Positions 21,875 through 33,800 of a stretch of 64,000 nt of DNA are shown here, in pieces. This DNA is from Daphnia pulex (taxonomy: Eukaryota; Arthropoda; Branchiopoda; Diplostraca; Daphniidae): contig NC_060020.1 of NCBI RefSeq assembly GCF_021134715.1, positions 2,356,001 to 2,420,000 of the forward strand. Reading direction: 5' to 3'. Under the pieces are notes generated by a model. The model worked only from the letters and a program-made list of their open reading frames with translations. It had not been told where the DNA came from and made no database searches. A program made the translations under genes and the position numbers. Position 1 is the stretch's first letter. Each line of letters starts with the position of its first letter.

Positions 21875-23444
21875 TCATTTTGAAGAAACCTCGATATTTG
21901 ACAGTTTCTGGACAAATTCCAGATTAGTGTCTGAAATTTCATTATTTTCTAACTGAAAAATAATTTCATCGAAGAATTCGTAGAAAGGCCTAATAAAGCT
22001 TGGGTATTCAACAAAAAAAGTATAGAAAGAAGCGTAGAGATTTCTAAAAGCATTATAAACATCATTGCCACAAAATATTGAATACTGATCTACAACAAGA
22101 TAGAAAGCACCCGGTTCTATTATAGTTCCAATGCAGACAAGAAAAGGTTGTTTTAAATGTGACGGCTTGTCAGAGATGAAGTTTTTTAGATCTTCATTTT
22201 CCTAAAAGAAAATAAAAATTGTCAATGAAAGAATAAAAAAAATTTTAAATTTAAAATGTTTTTTTTTTTCGAAGTGACCTTTTTGAAAACAATAAACCTT
22301 TCCATAATTTTTTTGTGTGAAATTCGTCTATTTTTCCTTATAGCCGGATGAGTAGTCAGCAAAAGCATTAGAGCCTTTAAGACATCTAAAAAAAATTGTG
22401 GAAAATATTTGTTTTGTTGTAGTTAAAATTAATTGAAAAAAAAAACAAAAAATTTTTACAGGAGGTGTACCCGAGTTTTATATTGTACACTTTACTTCAT
22501 GATTTTCTAGGCTCAAGAAAAAAATAATAAAAAAAATTTAAAAAGTGATAAAAAACTTTAAATTTAAATTGCCATAAATATCTATAAACTCTTGGAAAAA
22601 AATGGAAAGAATGGATATGTACCGTTTGGACATTCAAAATCTCTATCTTCTTGTTTAGCATAAGCAATTAAAGCCAACAAGTAATCATTTAAGAAGTTTG
22701 AATGAAACTTTTGTTTTAAATTTGGAAATATAAGAAGAAATTCGGACGTAATCTGCAATAGAAACAAATATGTTGATTATCGTCACTATTTTTAAACGAA
22801 AGACTATACCAAAGAACCTAGTTGAAAATCAATAAAACGAGGATAATTCTGAATAATCCTGGTAGCGTTTCGAAGAATCGTTCTTATTTGAAAACGACGA
22901 AAGTTAAAAGTCTTCTCCATGAATTCTCGAATCTGGGTATCATTGGTTGGACTTGGTGTGTGATCTTTTAGCCAATTTTTCTTGAATATAAAAAACGTTG
23001 AAACAGCAATCGGTAACATTTTGTTTTTGCTTGAAGATTACCATATAATGCATATCGTTTGATGCATAGGTTACTTGCTTTTCACTCGTTTTTGGTTTCT
23101 CATTTAATGGAACAATAAAAAGAGGGTTCATAACAGTTGTTCTCCTCACCTTTTCTAAAATTTGTTGTAAATGCAAAGTTTGTCGAGCTGTCAAACACAA
23201 ACCTTTTATCTGATCTTCTTTAAGAGTGATAAAACAATTACCATCTATCTGACTACCTATGTTGGATATTAGATAAAGAGGAAACTTTGTACTATCTTGA
23301 ATTTAGAGTTTAATTAAGAGGAGAAAAATCATTACTTTGTAGAGATGTAATTGTTGTTGTATCAACTCCCATTTCTGCAAGGTACTCCGATAAAGAGAAG
23401 CAGTTTAATTTGGATATTTCTTTGCACAATGATGTGTTTGCCAT
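21875..23444 (-). CDS. SAM-domain protein, SAMD3-like, 6 exons, intact
   Basis: The minus-strand exons are 23444-23336, 23295-23042, 22980-22810, 22752-22623, 22385-22279 and 22201-21875. They sum to 1098 nt (365 aa plus stop) with every phase agreeing. Residues about 18-85 form a SAM domain ('LSEYLAEMGVD', 'IDGNCFITLKEDQIKGLCL', 'ARQTLHLQQILEKVR'). The C-terminal part ('IRTILRNATRIIQNYPRFID', 'DYLLALIAYAKQED', 'VLKALMLLLTTHPA', 'FLVCIGTIIEPGAFYLVVDQ') resembles the uncharacterised SAMD3-like family that is multi-copy in many animals. The family's biochemical role is not established. The first intron is only 40 bp, so the exon 1/2 junction is the weakest point. The SAM-domain piece at the left edge of the window may be a relative. 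Confidence 0.7.
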
Positions 23445-23983
23445 TACTTTTTTTATTTGACACGGAAAGAAAAAAATTTCTGTTTTTTAATACAGTTAAG
23501 GGCAACCGTCTTACTAAGTGTCATAACAGAAACTATTGCCTTAAATCAGTAAATTAAATGAACCTAAATTTCTAAGTGTCGCTCTCATGTGATCGTTTAA
23601 AGAACTTCATTTGAAATCGTCCCTTGAGGTAGAATATGACAACTGCGCCCCAAGTGTTCGAAAACAAAAACAACTATTTTATCTGAATTTGTGTTTGGGT
23701 TTTTAAGACACTGCCTGCTATTTTTTAATTTTTCTCAAAAGCTATTTGGTTATTAAGGCTGAGCCAATCTTACGGAATACCTGTTTTCATTTATGAGAAA
23801 AGTAATACTTTTTTAAATTCGGGGGGAAGGTTATATTATGGGATAAGGTTGAAAAAGAATCAGTTAACATTTTTACGTCACACAAGAGATCTTCGAGATA
23901 ATACCCCAAACATTGAATTTCTTTAGATTAACACTTTTGCTTTTCGAAACCTCGATCTTTTTAAGGTAAACAATTATACGATA

Positions 23984-23996
23984 GGCGCCATCTAGT
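23984..23996. promoter_or_regulatory. CTCF-like motif (ggcgccatctagt)
   Basis: The minus strand reads ACTAGATGGCGCC, the closest copy in this window to the remembered CTCF core. It lies directly beside the 155-bp hairpin at 24012. Binding is inferred. Confidence 0.4.
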
Positions 23997-24011
23997 ATTT
24001 TAAAAAATCAT

Positions 24012-24166
24012 AATAGAGTAGTCTAACGTCCGACGTTGCCTGTTCGATGAAATTCTGATCCCTACTTGTTTGGTGTCAAATCGAAAATCGATGACGATTT
24101 GACACCAAATCAGTAGGGATTAGAATTTCATTGAACAGGCAACTTTGGACGTTAGACTACTCTATT
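24012..24166. repeat. Near-perfect 155-bp inverted repeat (hairpin)
   Basis: The left arm starts 'aatagagtagtctaacgtcc' and the right arm ends with its reverse complement. Arms of about 72 bp match at almost every position around a spacer of roughly 10 bp ('aaaatcgatga'). No clear target-site duplication is visible beyond a short CAT. It could be a foldback MITE or, if transcribed, a long double-stranded RNA hairpin. Confidence 0.8.
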
Positions 24167-27100
24167 CATAATAGTAAGCATTCAGACCATCTAATGTAGA
24201 GGAACCTGGGTTGTGTGGTAATGGATGGAGTCATTTGAACTACTACGTAGTTTTAGGAGAAAGCCGAATGAGGCAGCACAGTATTTCATCCTACTGCAGT
24301 GGGAAGGAGGGGGAAGTGCAATCCCTACTACGTTGTATGCAAAAGTCCTCTAGCCTTTAAGCACTGTGCTTTTGGGTTGTGTGCTTTTCGGCAGTGTGCT
24401 TAAAGTCCAGACTCGCCCCCAGGGGGGGGGGGGGCCTGTCGCTTTCTCTACCGCGATAATAACATGATGCAAGTTATGTGCAAGTTATTATTTGTTTGGC
24501 GCAGAAAGCTTGTTTAATCTAGCAGTTCTCGACTGTGTCAAACCTGATATTGATCAGGTTGCCTCAGTCGTATACTGCATGATTGAATGAAAACTCAAAA
24601 GACGACAGATCAAACTATTTGAAGTCACAACACAAAATACTGGCAGGCAAACAACAACATAAAATTTTTCAACTCAGGAACCCAGATGGAACAGCTCAGC
24701 TACAACAGGCACAGCAATTTGAGGATAACACCATCACAGCTACTTCTGGATTACACTGCAACCGCATGCTGCATACAATGGTTCAATCCGTCTTCGTACT
24801 CTTCTTCCTTTCACCATTTGGCAGCAACAAGGAAACCCACAGCGTTAAAGAAGTATTTGTTATACCTATTTGAGAAAAGAAAATTATTTTCGAGAAACAC
24901 AACTGTGTACACATGCATACTCATCATAACAAAAGAATACAAAGAGTAACAGAAAGCCATGCAGTCCAACAGAATAACTTTGATATCTAAAATCTTACGA
25001 AGGCAAAGTATTCAAAATTTCTATAGTAGCGTTGCAAATTGGTCTACTCTATAGTCATGTTAAATCTGTTAAAGTCAATGTTAAATCTGTGGTACTTTTG
25101 CAAGACATTTGATAAGAATAATTACTTTTTTCTGTTGCATGGGATGAGACGTACGCCTAAGAACAGACAGCGAGACACACGAGGCACGCCATTTCGGCAA
25201 TGTACAGGCACTTCCAAGTCTGAGTTGAATGACTTGGCAAAGTGGTTTCCACATGCTAAATCACATGTAAATTTTCACATCAACATTTTACATTCAATAG
25301 CAATAGGAAATTAACAATAAATACCTTTTAATTTTCATCGTGAGAAACGTCACGACCAGCAACCCATTTCTGCTACGTCTTGGAACAAAATGGCCGAATG
25401 CGTCCCTGAAGACACTTACGCTAACTGGTGGACATTCCAGCCAACTTTTGACAGCCACCTATTGACAGCCATCAGATTCCTGTTCAAATGACTGAACGCA
25501 ATGGCTGCCTGGCTGGAATGCTGGATTCCAGACAGCAAGCAGCAGCTCAACTTGAATTCGACATGCCTTTCGGCAATCACTAGCTGGCACGAAATGAATC
25601 AAATGAGCATAAACACCAGATTACTCCAGCAGCTTTCCCTAATGACACGAATACACACAGTTTTTAGTTAGCTTTTCAGCCTTTTTAACTCTTTCAACAT
25701 AAAAATATATGATATTAACAGAAAGTATTGGGGTCAAGAAAAAAATTAAACTTACAATTTTCTGAAGAAAAGTATAATTTTCCTGCCTGTGGCTGGAAAA
25801 AAATACATCTATCCATCTCCACCAAGAAACTCGAGGATAATGTTCGATGACGTAGCTGAAGTCACAGAAATCAATTCCTATAAAGATATTTAAAATAAAA
25901 AAAATTTTACTTGGGTAATTTTAGATGTAAATAATTCATGGTAACACTGAACTTTGCAACTTAACAGATTATATTGTTTTGAATGAAAGGCATAGAATCA
26001 ATAGCATGTCTTCACATTGATAATTTTGCTTTCATATTTCACATTAGATTCCTGCTAATAAGCTCCCTTGATTTGGCACTATTCATCATTAATGGCTGTA
26101 GATTGTTCTTAAACTAATTGCTGTTCAATTTGATGAAAATAGTAATGTAGGTATGACGAAATATTCATTTTCTTTATGGGAAAATGAATAGGAGAGTAGT
26201 GAACAGTAAAAACTATGCAGTCCCTCATAATTATTTTGATGTTAAAATTGATGAGGATTCTACAGCTGTCAAGATTTTCCCATTTATACAAAAAAAAAAC
26301 TCTTGTTCAAATAAATGGAAATAGAATTACATAAAAGCATGTCCAATGTCAACTTCTCTAAAATTCAACAAGACTGTAAAGGGATCTATAGCTTTCTAGC
26401 AATAAAATGTAATCGACATAATTACTTTTGCAGTGAAGTGAAACAGCAATGGATGAGACAAATAGCCAGTAAAGGTAGCAAGAGATGATATCTGCAAATC
26501 TGCAAATGCAAAATGGACAGCTGTCAGGTAAAAGCAACAGATGATTTGGCCCAGTCGCCCCAGTGGAAATGATTAAATCCACACAAAAATATTTCACATT
26601 CGATAACCTAGGAGGCTAGGAGAATCCAAACCTTAAATCAAAATAACAGAATTACCTTTTTCCATTTCATAAAATGTAAAATATCGAAACGAAATACACC
26701 ATAATGAGCACTTGAGCAGCAACACATTCCTGTCTAAGCATGCTGTCTAGTGTCTGCTGTTTGAAAAGCAAATGGCGGATGGACACTCCGCCATCTAGTG
26801 ACAGGCGACAGATTCCTAAGCATAGACTGAACGGTCCCTCAGATCGAACACCGGAATCCGGATGAATGCCGGAGTTGAATTAAAAATCCATAGACCATAG
26901 TTAAATTTGTGGCAATACTAGACTGGAGCCATCAATCCCCTTAAGAATCGACAAACGGGGATTTACTTGCTACACTTCTTTACGAGTTTATTTTTGGCCG
27001 GATGCGGTCTGACATTTTTTTCAAACCGTGAATGTATTTTATTTATATTTCTCATACAATAAAAGAGCTAAAGAGAAGAAAGACGGAGAGGGAGAGAGCC

Positions 27101-27837
27101 AAAAAAAGTTGTGAGTTCTATCAAAAGCGAAAAAGCAAAAAATAAGGTATAAGGATAATAAAATTGAACAACTGAAAGTAGAGATTGATACGGAAAAAGG
27201 CATTATCGTGATATAGCGACAGCTCCATTTTTCCCAAAACACCGTTGAAAAAAGAAATAAACGTCAAAACAGAAAAAGAGATGACAAAGACGGGAAATCA
27301 AAGGCAGTTTTTCGTACAAGACTAATTTTTGAAAACAAAAACAAAAACGTTTAGCGGGTTCGCTACCATGCTCTAAGACTCTAAAATTAGAGTTTAAAAG
27401 CACTACGGTGACCAAGCGATTGAAGAGAGGAGGAGAGGGTGTCATGGATATAGATAGGGCACTCAAAAGGCTGGCAAGGATGTATTCCGGAAGTCTGTGT
27501 TAGACAATAAATGTTCACTCGTCTGCAATCACTTATTTTATCTTTTTCCTCAAGTTGGTGACGATTTCGACAAGTCCTTCGTTTCCACCTCTGTTTGTGT
27601 GCTATTTGGCAGTGTCTATAGCCAGTCGTTCTTGTGTTCTTGCTCGTCTAATCAGCAGGTGAGTTTGGCGATAAAGAAGGATTGGGAAAAGGGAGGGGTA
27701 AGTTTTCAACATAATAATTTTTTTGTGCTTTTTTTCTTGGGCAAAATCTACTTAGAATTTTTTGTTTTTAAAATTTTTTTCAATTTGGGAAATCTCTCGT
27801 CAACCGATTAAAATTCAGCGTGTGGTGTAAACTCCTT
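24167..27837. other. Intergenic, no supported gene
   Basis: Contains a G tract at about 24422-24435 and a CTCF-like 'tccgccatctagtgaca' at 26787-26803. Two open stretches (24583-24949 and about 25455-25590) have no splice context and no recognisable domain. The last kilobase before 27838 is the likely 3' UTR and flank of filamin. Confidence 0.4.
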
Positions 27838-30800
27838 CTACACTTCGACTTTGAAAGGCGATCCGGGAATATGATCTTCTCCCCATTTGACGATGATGAC
27901 GTAATCACCTCGATCACGGACGGCGTAATTCACTTGGTAGCTGTTGTGACCCAAGTGTTTGACAAAAACTTCCTCGCATGGGCCTTTGGGTCCATAGACG
28001 GCCACGAAGAGCAAGTTAGCACCTATAAGGAAAAACAAGTTACCAATTAACATCGCGTTTAGTATTAATTATTAAAGTTTAAATATATTAACGTACCGGC
28101 ATCAGACGCTGAGATGCTGAAGGTGTTCTGTTTATTCATGTAAGCCCTCTTGAGTCCCATGCCTTTGCTGGTGACTTTGGAGGCGTCAGACTTGAACACG
28201 GGAAGTGATACTTGAGACGATTTTTTGGACACCTTGGTTACCGTTTCGACCATGACGGATGATGTTTCTGTGACACCCTTCGAAGCCAACAGTTCTCCCG
28301 TGCAGGGTACTCGGAATGGCGAGCCAACAATGTGGAAACCGTTATACTTGACGGCGATAAAGTAATCGCCTGGCACCAGTGGAGTGTACCGCACTTTGTA
28401 ACCTTCCTCCACGTCAGTACAATCCATTGAGGCCTTTGACGGACCGTCGATGGTAACTGCTAACGTACCGCAACCGGCGCTGCAAGTGTTGACGATAAAG
28501 TCCGTTTTGTGACCTATGTCAAACGGAAAATAAATCATTATTTACACGATCCAAAAAAGAGATCAATTTAGAAGAAATGAACATACCAGTCTGCGATTTA
28601 ACAAGTCCAGGGCCAGCTGCGTGAACTGCTGCCGGATCCGCATCTTCTTTGCCTACTTTGAGGGGGAAAGGTGAGCCGGGGATATGAACGCCATTGAATT
28701 TGACGTGAACGTAGTGGACACCGTTATCGCGTGGCAAAAAGCGCACAGAGTAGATATCAGTGTCGATGGCAGAAATGAAACAATCGTCTTCACTTCCAGA
28801 TGGAGAAACCACCTATTTATAGTTATTGTAATTGTTGTTAAATTAAATGTTGGTCGTGAATAATTTTTTTTTGAATATTTAAATGTACCTTGGCGTCGAA
28901 TTCTCCCTTGGCACCATTCTTACGAACGATGAAGGCTTGTGGTTTATTGGGTGCACAACCGGATTCCGGGAACTGACCGATTTCAATCTTGTGTGCATCA
29001 CCTTGTTCCGGGCTGATGTAAACGCGGAACGGCGATTCGGGGATGTGCTTGTCGTTGAACTTGACACCGACACGATATTCACCTGGGAAAATAGAAACGG
29101 GACAATATAGAAGGCATTCTCAAGTTTAACTGGGCAATTCAAAGGGTCGACCATCGTCTTCTCTTGGTACATCCTGCTGTTGAATGTATAACTCGTGAGT
29201 GGTACAATGGCGAATCACTGACATGATTGTGATTGATGAATTCCTTGCACTTTCCAAAAATATATCACAGGCAACCGGTTCGTGTGAGGTAGGAGCAACG
29301 ACTGGCGAGAACCACCAGTGAAATTTCTAAACTCCTGTGTGTTTAGGTTTTGACTCTCGCTTCCTTTCATTCGCCAGGCCATTGAGAAATATGGCCAAGT
29401 TTACACCTGGACTCACTGGAGCGACCGAAAGTATCTAATTATGGCTCACGAAGAGAGGAAAGGGCCAAAAAAGCCGCAGCAAAACCGCTTGACTCCATAT
29501 AAGTCGTTTGTTTCTGAGCTCAGAAAGTCGGGAATCGCCCCAGCAACTGGAAGTGAGTCACCTGTCATAACATTACCACCCACTCATTCACCAGTCACCA
29601 CCCAAATGGACGGCTTTGCTGGAACGGAAGGGACCCAGGTGGGAGGCGAGAAAAAGTTACCTGGTTCAGAGACGTTGTAGACGACGTAGCATGAGCCATC
29701 TTTACGGTCCTTGAAATCGATTTGAGCCTTGCTGGGACCTTCAACCGAGATGGCGAGCGATCCAGCACCAGCCTCGCGGGTCCAGACGTTGAACTCGCAC
29801 GGCTGCCCTTGCTCACCGCGCTCAAGACCTGGACCGCCAGCGTGGACCCTGTGAGATCCACCGTCACGGAGCGGACCAACCGTAAACTGGAACGGAGAGC
29901 CGGGGATGTGCACATCGTTATACTTGACGGACACAGCTAGTTAACAAGAAATCAAGAGATATGTTATACAGGCGAGAATTTGACAGTAACATATGATGAT
30001 GAAGTCTTACTGTGAACGCCCAACATGGTGGGAACGAACGAGACTCCATAACTTCCGTCCTCGGTTTCACCGATGTCAGCTCCTTCGGTAACGCCGGATG
30101 GTGAAGTGACGCAAGCCGACAAATCCATGGTGGAGACACCAGGAATCTTGAAAGCTAATCGGCATTTGCTGCCCACCTCCGTCTGAGGCACAGAGGGGCG
30201 TTCACGCTTGATGCGCTCCGTCTGGGTGTTGGAACCTTCACCCGCAACCTTGATGGTGTACGGTGATCCTTCGACGTGGTGATCGGCAAACTTGAGGTTC
30301 ATGATATAATAGCCAGGCTCAGTCGGACGGTAAGAGATGTCCAGGGTGCCGTTCTCGTTGTCCTTGCACTTGATCTCAGCTTTGCTCGGACCTTCGATGG
30401 ACAACGACAGACCACCGTAGCCGGCCTTGCGAGTGTCAACATTGAAGGTGTTGTCGGTGTGCGTTTTGCCTTCCAACAGAGCTTTGCCGCTGACGGTGAC
30501 CTTCTTGGCGTCACCAACTTCGCGTTCGCCAACCTTGATCTTGAACGGCGATCCTTGGATCTGTTTGCCCAACTTCTTGACGGACACGTAGTGATCGCCG
30601 ATCTCACGCGGAGTGAACGAAATGCCAAGATTGCCATTGGGAAGCATTTTCAAGAAGCAAGGCTCCTCGAGTCCCGAAGGCGCCTGGATAGATGCGTTCA
30701 AAGCGCGGAGTTCGGCGTCAGCCACACGACCGGCAGCGGGCAACGGGACTTCGCTGTTTGAGCCAACCGAAATCTGGTTGCGCTTACGGCCTTCTCCGGT

Positions 30801-33800
30801 GACCTTAGCGGCGAAGGGGCTTCCGGCGATGTGCTTGTCGGCATATTTGACTGACACCTTGTACTCACCGGGAGCGAGTGGCAGATAAGAGACGGACACG
30901 GTTCCGTCCTTGTTGTCATTACAGCCGATGTCGGCTTTGCTGGGGCCTTCGACGGCCAATGACAGACCACCCGATCCGGCATTCTTGGTCGAAATGGTGA
31001 AGTTGCAAGCTTCTCCGCAGACACCGTGAGTGAGACCGGAACCATAGGCGGTCACCAAGCCATTTTGAACTGAATCCACGAAAAACTTGAACGGCGATCC
31101 TTCAAATTGAAACGTTTGTTAATAATTGCCGGTTCTGAGAATAACATTATTTGCTTTCAACTTGCACAAACCTTGGACGTGCTCGCTGTTGTAGTGAATG
31201 TGCAACTCGTGAAGACCCTCCTCACGGGGTTCGTACTGAATGCTAACAGTACCATCACGGTTGTCCTTAATCAAAGCTTTGTCGATTTTGCCGCTCGGCA
31301 TTTTTACTTCTCCTGTATAATAGCAAGGATGGTGGTGATTTATATAGTATGTTGGCTATTAATAACTATTCACGGTCGGGTATACCTGTAACTTGACCGC
31401 CGGTGGTTGGCAAGGGGATATTGTGTAACTCAACCGGTCGATATTTCGAATCGCTTGGGCTTCTCTTGACAGGTTCGTCTCCGGATTGAGCCTACATTGA
31501 AAACAGGATTTCATGAGTAAAAATACAAGTTAAACACACACACACACAAAAACGAATTTATTTGTATAAATTTCCGTAAAAATCAGATGCAGCTTTCGGG
31601 AGCGCAAGATAATTGTTCAAAAATTTTTAATTAGGATGGAACTCGGAGCATCTCTACTGGCATTAACTTCATGAATACTTTCGATGGCAGCTTGAACTTT
31701 TGTTTCATATTCCTCATATCACAACATGTGAAGTTGCCAAATAAAAAAGACAACTATGCAAAATCTAACCCAGTCCAACAACAACACAGGATTTTAGACT
31801 ACGGAAAAAATGCAGACAGCCAATGACCTTCCCAAATCATAAAAATATAAAAATATCTCCACGTCATAGATTCTACCAAACAACAATAACAACAAAAAAA
31901 AAACAAGAGTACGTGCTATCGTCTCAGTTTTCATATTGCGTGCTTATCGATGGTGTTCATGATCGCTGTACAGATAATCGTCGACGGCTAGTGTGTTGTG
32001 TACAGTTTGTTACGACGTGAATGCGTGTGGCAGCTTTACAGCCACGCCCAAAGTGGAGTATACACAATACGCAAGAGAAATGAACTACAAAGGCCTACCT
32101 ATCTTAACCGTCAACAAATAATCAAAAGAAGGAAAAATGACAAGTACAGGTACGTAACTGATGAAGAAAATATCTGATTACGAAAAACGATTGGGAGACT
32201 TCGAAACAAGGATATGTTAAACCTCGTAAACCAGGTGGCCTAGTCGACTTATCTGACGCCCTATACAAAACATTTTATCTCAGTTTCTGCTCTCTCATAT
32301 ATACGGAGGTGAAGTTAGCGCGTAAGTTAAAAAGTTTCGTAACGTATCGGTCGAATTCCGCACCGCCCTAGGAATAAGGGAAACAAAAAGCCGTGTGCGG
32401 TCTCTATGTGCCTTGTGTGTTGGAGCGGAGACCTTCTATGGTTACAAAATCTGGGACGTGGCTGTGTCGTCTATTTTACATGGTTGACTTCGTTAGGATC
32501 GTGCCATGCACACAGAAAAAAAAAAAAAGAAGGAGACTTTTAAAAACATGCAAAAGAAAACCAACAGATCCGGAAAGGAGAGAGACCGAAAGATGTTGGA
32601 CACGCCCGATGATCTAGTAGTCCCTTTTACAACGCCCAGTCCTCCTCCTCCTCCTGTTTGTGCCCACCAAATCGAGCCATAAAAACCTAACCAACTCAAA
32701 ATGTTGATTTCCATTTTGCCCTCAATTGAATTATCTTAACGAAACGGGTCTCGGGACTGTATACATAATCAAATATACCTTGGGGTGGCCAGAATCGAGT
32801 CGATGAGGCCATGGCGGCCAGTGAATGCGAGAACGGGCCTGATAGGCCTCTTCACAAAACGGGAATTCGGGAGTTGTTTCGGCGTTCAGCAGAAATAATA
32901 AACGCCTTCGGTAAAGAACGGGGCCTGATTGACGACTTGGCGAACGTGCAGAATGATCAGCCCGACGTCCGACGGGAGACGTCGTCGTCGTCGCCGTTGC
33001 CGACGGACTCGAACTAATCCGCCGCGACGTTGATGACGCCATCGCCGCACGGTTTGGTGGCTGATTGTTCAAATAACCAACTGATTTGGGCGACACCACT
33101 CTGGCTGCCGCCATTTAGAATCACGCACGCACGTTCAAAAGCAAAGGGCAAAGTAAAGAGAAGCGTTGAGACAAAACCAACCGGCCTAAACGCCACTTGC
33201 GCAATGGCCACCTGGCCACCAAATCGCTTCGCCTATCAGCACAACAAAAATGACGGGTTCGCGAGACTGGGTAGTAGGTTAGGTGGTTCACTCGTCGAGA
33301 AAGAGAGAGAGAGAGAGAGTTCTAAAAGGCTTTGGATGTAAAGCAGCAGCAGCAACAACCGAACGACCTCCACCCTGACTGTTTTGCATGTCTTTATAAG
33401 GACAACACACAATTCTCGTGCTGCAGCTTTCATCTGACGAAATAACATCGCCGAAGAAGCTAAAACAGATTTCTCTCCAATCTCAATGAGTCGATGTGTA
33501 GAGAGTTAAGGAGACACTCCATGTTGAGAGAAGAAATAACCGTACATCGATCTTTCCACCAACGTTGAATCGAATCTTTCGATCAACATGTCCTTCTCTT
33601 CAAGTTATGGCAGGCGCATCGATCAAACCAAAATTGTTATTATGCAACTTCCCGTTCATCATCACAGGTCATAAAGTCATTAATTCCCTAGATTAAAAAA
33701 AAAAGCCTTGGGGGTTTGGAATCCGACGTTTTATCTGGCCTATACAAAAGGCCATTACTTTTTTATCCACCTGATTACAAGCGCCTTATGGAAATGGCGC

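Noticed and set aside
25455..25590. Open stretch ('IPVQMTERNGCLAGMLDS') as a gene fragment
   Set aside because: No recognised family, no splice sites, and stops on both sides.
30276..30761. Plus-strand 161-codon frame inside filamin exon 22
   Set aside because: It is the antisense shadow of the filamin coding exon, produced by its codon bias.
32811..33017. Plus-strand 68-codon frame with good ATG context opposite the alternative filamin exon
   Set aside because: It is antisense to the better-supported minus-strand exon, and GC-rich sequence keeps several frames open. No domain was seen and there is no clear continuation.
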